From: Pseudoalteromonas sp. S2755
GTDB taxonomy: Bacteria > Pseudomonadota > Gammaproteobacteria > Enterobacterales > Alteromonadaceae
Direction of reading: 5' to 3'
Length of the DNA stretch: 64,000 nt
Assembly: GCF_005886535.1 (NCBI RefSeq)
Contig: NZ_PNDS01000140.1
Span: 1-64,000 of the forward strand
Made by a program: the position numbers and the translations under genes
Shown here: piece by piece, positions 7,629 to 13,542 of the stretch
How the letters are laid out: every line of letters starts with the position of its first letter
Numbering within the stretch: position 1 is the first letter of the stretch
The notes under the pieces: model-generated
Told to the model about the DNA's origin: nothing
The model's input: the letters and a program-made list of their open reading frames with translations, nothing else
Database searches by the model: none

Positions 7629-8858
7629 ATGAAAACCATGAAACTAACCATGATCACTAGCGCATTGCTAGCTCACTCTGTTGCTTTTGCCAATGTTACC
7701 GCAATTACCAATGCAACAATCCATACCGCAACAGATGCTGGCGTACTTGAAGGTGCGACCCTAGTTATCGAAAACGGTAAAATAAAAGCGATTAACCCAG
7801 ATAATGTAACTGCTGATGTAACGATTGACGCCAGCGGTAAGGTTGTTACTCCAGGTTTTATTGGCTCAATGAACCAACTTGGTTTAGTTGAAGTTGGTGC
7901 TGTTGCCGCTTCTCGTGATGCTGGTGACGACGATGCCGGAGTAGACTTTGACGCAAGCACCGCATTTAATCCACGTAGTAGCTTAATTGCCTATGCAAGA
8001 AAAGGCGGTGTAACGCAAAACTTTGTTGCACCATGGGGTGGTAAAAGTGAGTTTGCAGGGCTCGGTTTTGTTGTTGACTTATCTGGTAAATTTAACAGTG
8101 TGACCGACAAGCAAACAGCGTTAATTATTCACCTGGGTGCCAAAAGCAAAGGGTCTCGTGCAAAAGCGTTAGATAACGTTGTTAAAAAGCTTGAAGCACA
8201 GCAAGAAAAGCTTGCTAAGAAAGACAAAAAAGACGAGGGAAAACCGAGTTCAGAAGAACAAGTGTTAACGCAAGTGCTCGCGGGTGATATGCCAGTGGTT
8301 GCAACACTTTCAAGAGCGTCGGATATTCTTGAAGCGATTAAGCTAAAAGAAAAGTTTGGTTTAGATCTGATTATTCAGGGTGCTGATGATGCAGTGGTAG
8401 TCGCTGAGCAATTAGCTGAGGCGAAAGTACCTGTTATTATGAGTGCGGTATCAAACCTACCAGCTAGCTTTGACTCAATGCATGCAAGTCTAGATAACGC
8501 AGGTAAGCTTGAGAAAGCGGGTGTCAATGTCATCCTGTCAATTGGTGGCGACGGTAGTCATAACGTCTACCAGCTACGTTTTGATGCGGGTATTGCCGTA
8601 GCAAATGGCATGAGCCATGAAGGTGCACTTAAGGCGGTTACCGCTAACCCTGCGAAAGCGCTGGGCATTGATGGCGGTGTGATTGAAGCTGGTAAACGTG
8701 CAGACATCGTAATGTGGAGCGCGGATCCTTTCGAATTCAGTACCACAATCGATAAAATCTGGATCAATGGTGAGGAAGTCTCTACTGAATCACGCCACGA
8801 TAAACTAAGAGACAGATATACGACAGATTCTGATATGCCAAGAGCGTATACGAAGTAA
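7629..8858 (+). CDS. Amidohydrolase-like exported protein lacking the metal-binding motif
   Basis: A 409-residue protein with a signal peptide (cleavage expected after HSVAFA) and the same overall architecture as its upstream neighbour: ITNATIHTATDAG...ENGKI at the N-terminus and GKRADIVMWSADPFE at the C-terminus. Where the active family has GxxDxHxH this protein reads GFIGSMNQLG, so the first metal-binding histidine pair is absent, and no replacement HxH is seen. It is shorter and carries a Lys-rich insert near residues 185-210. It may be a non-catalytic partner of the first protein. AAGGAG lies 8-9 bases before the ATG. The two genes share one transcript that ends at the terminator at 8876-8901. 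Confidence 0.8.
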   Translation: MKTMKLTMITSALLAHSVAFANVTAITNATIHTATDAGVLEGATLVIENGKIKAINPDNVTADVTIDASGKVVTPGFIGSMNQLGLVEVGAVAASRDAGDDDAGVDFDASTAFNPRSSLIAYARKGGVTQNFVAPWGGKSEFAGLGFVVDLSGKFNSVTDKQTALIIHLGAKSKGSRAKALDNVVKKLEAQQEKLAKKDKKDEGKPSSEEQVLTQVLAGDMPVVATLSRASDILEAIKLKEKFGLDLIIQGADDAVVVAEQLAEAKVPVIMSAVSNLPASFDSMHASLDNAGKLEKAGVNVILSIGGDGSHNVYQLRFDAGIAVANGMSHEGALKAVTANPAKALGIDGGVIEAGKRADIVMWSADPFEFSTTIDKIWINGEEVSTESRHDKLRDRYTTDSDMPRAYTK

Positions 8859-8875
8859 TGCTTTTAAATTAATAT

Positions 8876-8901
8876 AAAAAGGCCTCATTGAGGCCTTTTT
8901 T
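8876..8901. terminator. Intrinsic terminator, probably bidirectional
   Basis: The stem GGCCTCA / TGAGGCC, extended by flanking A and T runs, lies between the convergent amidohydrolase and tusE genes. T-runs exist on both strands. Confidence 0.85.
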
Positions 8902-8919
8902 AATTCGGTTTGTCCCGTC

Positions 8920-9249
8920 CTAAATACACTTGGCGGGTTTTGGCAATCCTGCTATTTTTGTTGCTTGTTTGGCTGGACCTTTTGGAAATAGCTTATATAA
9001 ATAGATGCTATTACCTTTATCTTCGCCTAGCGCTTTAGCCATTGCCTTTACCAGCATGCGGATCGCGGGGCTGGTGTTGTATTCGAGATAAAAATTTCTC
9101 ACAAACTCAATGACTTCCCAATGTGCATCTGAAAGCTCAATATTTTCTTCTGCGGCTAAAAGGGGTGCTAAATCTTTAGTCCATTGAGTATGATCTAGCA
9201 AATAGCCTTGTTTATCTGTTTCGATAGTTTGGTTGTTAAATTCTAGCAT
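8920..9249 (-). CDS. tusE: Sulfur relay protein TusE (DsrC family)
   Basis: TusE receives persulfide sulfur from TusBCD and passes it to MnmA for 2-thiouridine formation in tRNA wobble positions. The 109-residue product equals the E. coli length. It carries the conserved stretches HWEVIEFVRNFYLEYNTSPA and LFPKGPAKQATKIAGLPKP, and the essential penultimate cysteine in the ending KCI. The frame could start at a TTG at 9261, but the ATG at 9249, five bases past the tusB stop codon, matches the family N-terminus (MLEF). It is the last gene of tusDCBE. Confidence 0.95.
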   Translation of the reverse strand: MLEFNNQTIETDKQGYLLDHTQWTKDLAPLLAAEENIELSDAHWEVIEFVRNFYLEYNTSPAIRMLVKAMAKALGEDKGNSIYLYKLFPKGPAKQATKIAGLPKPAKCI

Positions 9250-9254
9250 GGTGA

Positions 9255-9509
9255 TTACCAAGTAATTGAATTGTTCATAGTAATGGTCAGCTCAACCCAA
9301 TCTTTGTCAGAAATAAGCTTTACTCCGGCTTCTGGGACAATGCCTCTGGCATTGGCGCAAGTTTGCAGCATCACCACATTTGCATCCCCAGCTGAGATAC
9401 GCGTTTGACCAAAGCAGCCATCATTACATAATAAAATAGTGTCGTGATGGGATACAAACTGCAGCTGATCGCATGCTTCGATACTAGAAATAATATGTAG
9501 CGTACTCAT
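9255..9509 (-). CDS. tusB: Sulfur relay subunit TusB (DsrH family)
   Basis: An 84-residue protein in the position and size class of TusB/DsrH, the third subunit of the TusBCD heterohexamer. It begins MSTLHIISS, as the family does, and ends in VELTITMNNSITW. TusB lacks an essential cysteine in E. coli, and the cysteines here (Cys13, Cys28 and others) are not diagnostic. It overlaps tusC by 4 bases and sits directly before tusE. Sequence divergence is high in this family, so gene order is an important part of the evidence. Confidence 0.88.
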   Translation of the reverse strand: MSTLHIISSIEACDQLQFVSHHDTILLCNDGCFGQTRISAGDANVVMLQTCANARGIVPEAGVKLISDKDWVELTITMNNSITW

Positions 9510-9865
9510 AATGTCACCACAAAGTCATGTTGTTTGATTAACGCGAGGATCTCATGTTGATTTTTGACTTCAGTATCAACAGCAAGGGAGTGTGGTGATA
9601 CGTTAAACTCATTCATAGCTGACTGACAGGCGTAAATCCGCTCGACATCATAAATTTCCAAAGTTTTTAATTGCTTAAACATATCTTTTAAACCCAGTAT
9701 GGGCGCATTGAGGGTTTTTTGGAGCGATAGCACAGCAGGACCAGTAAAAAGCCAACTTACTTGCTGATCAATTGCGGCATAGATTAGTGCGACATCGAGC
9801 GCTTCTTTAAGACTATTTTGGTCAAACGGACTGGTTTGAGAAATAATTAACACGGTTTTACTCAT
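9506..9865 (-). CDS. tusC: Sulfur relay subunit TusC (DsrF family)
   Basis: A 119-residue protein, the same length as E. coli TusC, with the DsrE/F-like start KTVLIISQTSPFDQNSLKEALDVAL and the conserved central ERIYACQSAM. It forms the TusBCD complex that accepts sulfur from TusA. It overlaps both neighbours by 4 bases (ATGA-type junctions), implying translational coupling and equal amounts of the three subunits. Confidence 0.92.
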   Translation of the reverse strand: MSKTVLIISQTSPFDQNSLKEALDVALIYAAIDQQVSWLFTGPAVLSLQKTLNAPILGLKDMFKQLKTLEIYDVERIYACQSAMNEFNVSPHSLAVDTEVKNQHEILALIKQHDFVVTL

Positions 9866-10215
9866 TTAAACTGTATCCACTTATCTGACTTACTCGAGAT
9901 CATGGCAAACTCGGCAAGGCCAGCAACGGTGAAAGGGCTAACGTCTTCGATGCTAACGCCGCGCTTTTCCGCAGCGGTGACACACAGCAACAGGGGGATC
10001 CCTTTATCTTTGATGCGTTGCCAAAGTGCGTTGATTTGCAATTCGTCGGAAGCGTGTACGATATTTTGACTGGCATGATAGACACCATCTTGGTATAGAA
10101 AGATACACGCGACTTGATGGTCACTTTTAATAGCGGCATCGACATACCGTTCTAGTAAAGTTAACTTTGACTGTGCAGCTACGCCAAAGTGCACTGATAT
10201 GGCTATTTGACTCAA
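9862..10215 (-). CDS. tusD: Sulfur relay subunit TusD (DsrE family)
   Basis: This 117-residue protein aligns with E. coli TusD (128 residues) from its first residues (QIAISVHFG) through the catalytic cysteine region, here LLLCVTAAEKRGVS, with Cys near residue 79 expected to carry the persulfide. It is about 10 residues shorter because a loop after the RRGV-like motif is missing. The only start that gives this N-terminus is a TTG at 10215. The terminator hairpin of the upstream yccA-like gene lies only about 10 bases before that start, so the transcription start of tusDCBE is unclear. Confidence 0.9.
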   Translation of the reverse strand: MSQIAISVHFGVAAQSKLTLLERYVDAAIKSDHQVACIFLYQDGVYHASQNIVHASDELQINALWQRIKDKGIPLLLCVTAAEKRGVSIEDVSPFTVAGLAEFAMISSKSDKWIQFK

Positions 10216-10224
10216 ATTTTACTC

Positions 10225-10252
10225 ATAAAAAAAGCCCCGTAATGGGGCTTAT
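10225..10252 (-). terminator. Intrinsic terminator of the YccA-like gene
   Basis: On the minus strand the stem AAGCCCC / GGGGCTT (5-base loop) is followed by a run of T. It follows the yccA-like stop codon by about 20 bases and ends about 10 bases before the tusD start. Confidence 0.85.
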
Positions 10253-10270
10253 TTTATCAGAAATTCTGAG

Positions 10271-10936
10271 TTAGTCATCCGACGCGCCTAAAAGGGCAAG
10301 GATACTGGTAAATAAGTTATAAATACTTAAATACAAGCTCACAGTTGCAAGCACGTAGTTTGTCTCGCCGCCGTTAATGATGCGGCTTGTATCATAAAGG
10401 ATAAAGCCAGACATTAATAACACGACTGCCGCGTTAATTGCCATAAACGCGATGCTTGATCCAATGAACAAGTTTACTAGGCTTGAGATAATAACCACGA
10501 TTAAACCAACCGTTAAAAAACCACCCATAAATGAGAAGTCTTTTTTCGTAGTTAGTGCATAAGCAGATAAACCGAAGAAAATTAATGCTGTTGTGCCTAG
10601 CGCTTGTGCTATCAACATGCCACCATTTGGTAATGCAGCATAGTGATTAAGCATAGGCCCAAGGCCGAAGCCTAGAATACCAGTAAATAAGAATACAAGA
10701 CCGATAGCAGAAGATGAGTTTGCTTTTTTACCGATAACAAATAGCAAACCAAATGCAACTAATGAACAAACAATACCAGTGAACGCTGGTAATGCCATCG
10801 TCATTGAAATTGCGGCTGTTACTGCACTAAACGCTAATGTCATTGCCAATAGGAAGTAAGTGTTTTTCAACACTTTGTTCGTTTCCATTGTCGACATAAC
10901 AGGTTTTGCAGTGTTGTATGAATGATTGAATGCCAT
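10271..10936 (-). CDS. yccA: Bax inhibitor-1/YccA family membrane protein
   Basis: A 221-residue protein with seven predicted membrane helices and the family's N-terminal layout (a soluble ~25-residue lead ending TNKVLKNTYFLLAMTLAFS). The C-terminal part LYDTSRIINGGETNYVLATVSLYLSIYNLFTSIL is diagnostic of the BI-1 family. E. coli YccA interacts with and modulates the FtsH protease, and other family members conduct Ca2+ or protons. In E. coli yccA is also next to tusE, so the neighbourhood is conserved. The ribosome binding site AAGGAG is strong. Confidence 0.9.
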   Translation of the reverse strand: MAFNHSYNTAKPVMSTMETNKVLKNTYFLLAMTLAFSAVTAAISMTMALPAFTGIVCSLVAFGLLFVIGKKANSSSAIGLVFLFTGILGFGLGPMLNHYAALPNGGMLIAQALGTTALIFFGLSAYALTTKKDFSFMGGFLTVGLIVVIISSLVNLFIGSSIAFMAINAAVVLLMSGFILYDTSRIINGGETNYVLATVSLYLSIYNLFTSILALLGASDD

Positions 10937-11192
10937 GATTCAAGCTCCTTAATAAAACATGCTAGTCCCAAAAATAACTGAGATAAGAGTATCAATTGTT
11001 ATATGTTGGGGCAATGATTTCTGGATCAATATCTGTCGTTAATTGCGTCTCTACGGTAATATTTAGTCAATACGTAAGACTTTGAATATTTTCAAAAGTT
11101 CGCTGAAATATCAAAAATACGCATAATCTTGACTGGTTCTTAGACGATTAAGCCAAATTTTACGCAAACGATCAAATAATTGAAAAAAAAGC

Positions 11193-11221
11193 TTCACAAG
11201 CGCATAGGGATTCTCTATTAT
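11193..11221 (+). promoter_or_regulatory. Promoter of the tRNA-Ser pair
   Basis: TTCACA (11193-11198) and TATTAT (11216-11221) are separated by 17 bases, five of six matches each. The stretch after the -10 is GC-rich (TCGCCCCGC), the discriminator type found at stringently controlled stable-RNA promoters. The first tRNA begins 13 bases after the -10. Confidence 0.65.
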
Positions 11222-11233
11222 TCGCCCCGCTGC

Positions 11234-11324
11234 GGAGAGATGGCTGAGTGGTTGAAAGCACCGGTCTTGAAAACCGGCATACGTTAATAGCGTATCTAGG
11301 GTTCAAATCCCTATCTCTCCGCCA
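11234..11324 (+). tRNA. tRNA-Ser (anticodon TGA), copy 1
   Basis: The acceptor stem GGAGAGA pairs with TCTCTCC. The anticodon loop is CTTGAAA with anticodon TGA, a class II long variable arm is present, and the T-loop is GTTCAAATC. CCA is encoded (11322-11324). It reads UCA and, by wobble, other UCN codons. Confidence 0.97.
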
Positions 11325-11366
11325 CTTATTTTAGATTCATGCTTGTAAGCGTGGACCATAGGTTTT

Positions 11367-11457
11367 GGAGAGATGGCTGAGTGGTTGAAAGCACCGGTCT
11401 TGAAAACCGGCATACGTTAATAGCGTATCTAGGGTTCAAATCCCTATCTCTCCGCCA
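11367..11457 (+). tRNA. tRNA-Ser (anticodon TGA), copy 2
   Basis: This copy is identical to copy 1 over all 91 bases including CCA and lies 42 bases after it with no promoter-like sequence between. The two are presumably processed from one transcript ending at the terminator that follows. Confidence 0.97.
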
Positions 11458-11462
11458 TATTT

Positions 11463-11495
11463 AAAGCCCTCATGTTTGAGGGCTTTTTTGTTTTT
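11463..11495 (+). terminator. Intrinsic terminator of the tRNA-Ser operon
   Basis: The 10-base-pair stem AAAGCCCTCA / TGAGGGCTTT with a 4-base loop is followed by TTTTTTG and more T. It starts 6 bases after the CCA of copy 2. Confidence 0.9.
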
Positions 11496-11630
11496 GATAT
11501 CTGAAACTTCCAGTCATCAGCATAACTCTCGATAAAAATACCTATTAGACCAAAGTCGGCTAGTGCCGAGGCACTGCTTGCACAATACTCAATGGTATTG
11601 AATGAATAATAAGTGTAGAGAGTGTTGAAT

Positions 11631-12008
11631 ATGAAACAAGTTAGCAAAGGAATTGGGTTCTCTTTATTATCACCGTTAATCGTAGGTGGTGTGCTTGGGA
11701 TTTACTACAGCTTTACACTCGGTCGCAGTGAGATGTTCTTTAACTTACTACTGAGCGCAATTTCTAACGCATACATAGTTGGTCTTGCTATGTGTCTATT
11801 CGTCGTTCCCGGATATATCCTTATGTTTAGATACAACAAGGTGCAATATGGTGGTTTGTTAACACTAGGATTACTTGGTGGTGCGATATTTAGCTATCTT
11901 TTCGCTGTACAATCGGGGGTCGGTTTCATTGTTAACGCCTTAATGTCAATGCTCGCCGCGGGGCTATTCTTGTTTGGTTTGCGGGCAGGTCATCGTAAAA
12001 CTGAGTGA
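11631..12008 (+). CDS. Small four-helix membrane protein, function unknown
   Basis: A 125-residue hydrophobic protein with four predicted membrane helices at roughly residues 8-28, 36-64, 72-92 and 96-116, and a basic C-terminal tail (GHRKTE). I do not recognise the family. The frame is open to a GTG at 11622, but the ATG at 11631 has GAGAG about 9 bases upstream and is preferred. The gene stands alone between the tRNA terminator and an AT-rich inverted repeat. Confidence 0.6.
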   Translation: MKQVSKGIGFSLLSPLIVGGVLGIYYSFTLGRSEMFFNLLLSAISNAYIVGLAMCLFVVPGYILMFRYNKVQYGGLLTLGLLGGAIFSYLFAVQSGVGFIVNALMSMLAAGLFLFGLRAGHRKTE

Positions 12009-12037
12009 TAATTAACCGAGCAGTGTCAGTTTTACAG

Positions 12038-12075
12038 ATAATTAATACTTTTTCAGTCGAAAAGGTTTTAATTAT
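12038..12075 (+). repeat. AT-rich inverted repeat (hairpin)
   Basis: ATAATTAA (12038-12045) pairs with TTAATTAT (12068-12075), and inside it CTTTT (12048-12052) pairs with AAAAG (12060-12064). It could end the preceding gene's transcript or shape the msrC leader. The T-tract after it is short. Confidence 0.4.
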
Positions 12076-12129
12076 TTCTCCGAAAGAGTACCTTTAGCTT
12101 TTGTCGTTTAATTCGTGAATTTGATGGTA

Positions 12130-12588
12130 ATGCAAAAGCAAGACTTTTATCAGACTTTAGTTAAACAAGCTCAAGGACTAATCAGTGGTGAACACAATGT
12201 GATTGCCAATATGGCAAACTTGAGTGCGCTTTTATTTACAACTCTTGAAGATATCAACTGGGCGGGCTTTTATCTTATGGATAGCGCTGAAGAGTTGGTT
12301 CTTGGGCCATTCCAAGGTAATCCAGCCTGCATCCGTATTCCTGTTGGTAAAGGAGTGTGTGGCACGGCAGCAGCAACCTGTGAAACGCAATTGGTTGAGG
12401 ATGTTCATGCGTTTGCAGGCCACATTGCTTGTGACGCTGCATCAAATTCAGAAATCGTGATCCCTGTTTTTAAAGGTAATAAAGTGATTGCTGTGCTAGA
12501 CATTGACAGCCCTAGTCTGGCAAGATTTGACGAGCAGGATAAGATCGGGTTAGAAGCGTTAGTTAAAGTGTTTGAGGAAACGCTTTAA
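12130..12588 (+). CDS. msrC: Free methionine-(R)-sulfoxide reductase (GAF domain)
   Basis: This enzyme reduces free Met-R-sulfoxide in the cytoplasm. The 152-residue protein is a single GAF domain with the fRMsr signatures GPFQGNPACIRIPVGKGVCG and HIACDAASNSEIV, including the cysteines that cycle through disulfides in the E. coli enzyme (YebR). The open frame extends to a GTG at 12115 and an ATG at 12124, but MQKQDFY at 12130 aligns with the E. coli start MNKTEFY. The stop codon overlaps the next start (TAATG). E. coli also has yebR close to proQ and prc. Confidence 0.93.
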   Translation: MQKQDFYQTLVKQAQGLISGEHNVIANMANLSALLFTTLEDINWAGFYLMDSAEELVLGPFQGNPACIRIPVGKGVCGTAAATCETQLVEDVHAFAGHIACDAASNSEIVIPVFKGNKVIAVLDIDSPSLARFDEQDKIGLEALVKVFEETL

Positions 12589-12866
12589 TGAAAGATATGC
12601 TTCAGGTACAAGATTATTTGTTTTCTTACGCCGATGTTGGTGATTGGGAAGGCGAAGAAGAATTTGTTGCAGAACGCTTAAATGAACTTATTCATCACGC
12701 ATGGGATTTGCTTCCCGAAGATTTAGACTGTGACACAATAGATAGGCTCATTGAAGGTATTTGGGAACATCTTCGCGGTGATTTAGCGCTTCTTGAAGCA
12801 GATATAGAAGAGCTAATTGACTGGGTTACACACTATATAAACTCGTCGCTCGATGAGCAGATGTAA
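12588..12866 (+). CDS. Small acidic protein between msrC and proQ, function unknown
   Basis: A 92-residue protein that I cannot assign. It is strongly acidic (about 25 Asp/Glu against about 4 Lys/Arg), rich in Trp and Leu, soluble and predicted almost wholly helical. Its start overlaps the msrC stop codon (TAATG), and proQ follows 15 bases later, so it is an operon member and probably translated with msrC. The regular coding pattern and tight packing argue for a real gene. A charge match with the very basic linker of ProQ is suggestive, but no interaction is shown. Confidence 0.7.
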   Translation: MKDMLQVQDYLFSYADVGDWEGEEEFVAERLNELIHHAWDLLPEDLDCDTIDRLIEGIWEHLRGDLALLEADIEELIDWVTHYINSSLDEQM

Positions 12867-12881
12867 TTAATAGGTTTAAAA

Positions 12882-13532
12882 ATGGAAACCACAAACAAGC
12901 TAAAAGACACAAATGAAGTATTAGACTTCTTATTTTCAGAATTTCCTAACTGCTTCAAGCAAAAGGAAGGGATTAAGCCGCTAAAAGTCGGTATTTTCAA
13001 AGACATCGCTGAGCGTATAGAGGGATCTGACAAAGTCAGTAAAACTCAAGTACGTCAGGCGCTTCGTAAATACACTTCAAACTGGCGTTATCTCGAAGCA
13101 GTTACTAAAAACGAGTTTCGTGTAGACCTAGACGGCAATCAAGCAGAAAAGGTTGAACAAGAGCACATTGAGCACGCAGAAAAAGCATTGGCTGAGAGCC
13201 GTGCAAAAATGGCTAAGCGTAAAAAGCCACAGCGTCCAAACAATCGCGATGGCGAAACAAAATCTTACAAAAAGAAACCTCACTCTAGGGATCGCCAAGA
13301 CCAAAAACGCCCTAAAATGAGTAATAAACCTGCTGAAGTTAAACCAAAGCGCAGTGGTAAAGTTGAACCTTTACCGGCTGAACAGGTCAAGGTTAATAAC
13401 AAAGTTAAAGTTAAACTTGGTCAAGCGCTTGTTAACGCTACTATCACCGAAGTCAAAAATGATGAAGTGCACGTAGAGCTTGTAACAGGAATGCAAGTTA
13501 AAACTAAAGCAGATAGCCTATATATCCAGTAA
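12882..13532 (+). CDS. proQ: RNA chaperone ProQ
   Basis: A 216-residue protein with the three-part ProQ layout: an N-terminal FinO/ProQ RNA-binding domain (about residues 8-115, including LFSEFPNCF and ALRKYTSNWRYLEAV), a long Lys/Arg-rich flexible linker (about 120-165), and a C-terminal Tudor-like domain (about 170-216, VKVNNKVKVKLGQALVNATI). ProQ binds structured sRNAs and mRNA 3' ends globally. It is immediately upstream of prc, the conserved gammaproteobacterial order. Confidence 0.95.
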   Translation: METTNKLKDTNEVLDFLFSEFPNCFKQKEGIKPLKVGIFKDIAERIEGSDKVSKTQVRQALRKYTSNWRYLEAVTKNEFRVDLDGNQAEKVEQEHIEHAEKALAESRAKMAKRKKPQRPNNRDGETKSYKKKPHSRDRQDQKRPKMSNKPAEVKPKRSGKVEPLPAEQVKVNNKVKVKLGQALVNATITEVKNDEVHVELVTGMQVKTKADSLYIQ

Positions 13533-13542
13533 GGAGTTGTAT

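Noticed and set aside
8920..10215. Dissimilatory sulfur oxidation (Dsr) locus
   Set aside because: DsrE, DsrF, DsrH and DsrC-like genes also occur in sulfur oxidisers, but here they stand alone next to yccA, have the E. coli Tus lengths, and there is no dsrAB. The tRNA thiolation function fits better.
11444..11647. Minus-strand frame of 67 codons overlapping the second tRNA-Ser and its terminator
   Set aside because: It covers a tRNA 3' end and a terminator hairpin, has no recognisable protein features, and faces into the small membrane protein gene. It is a chance frame.
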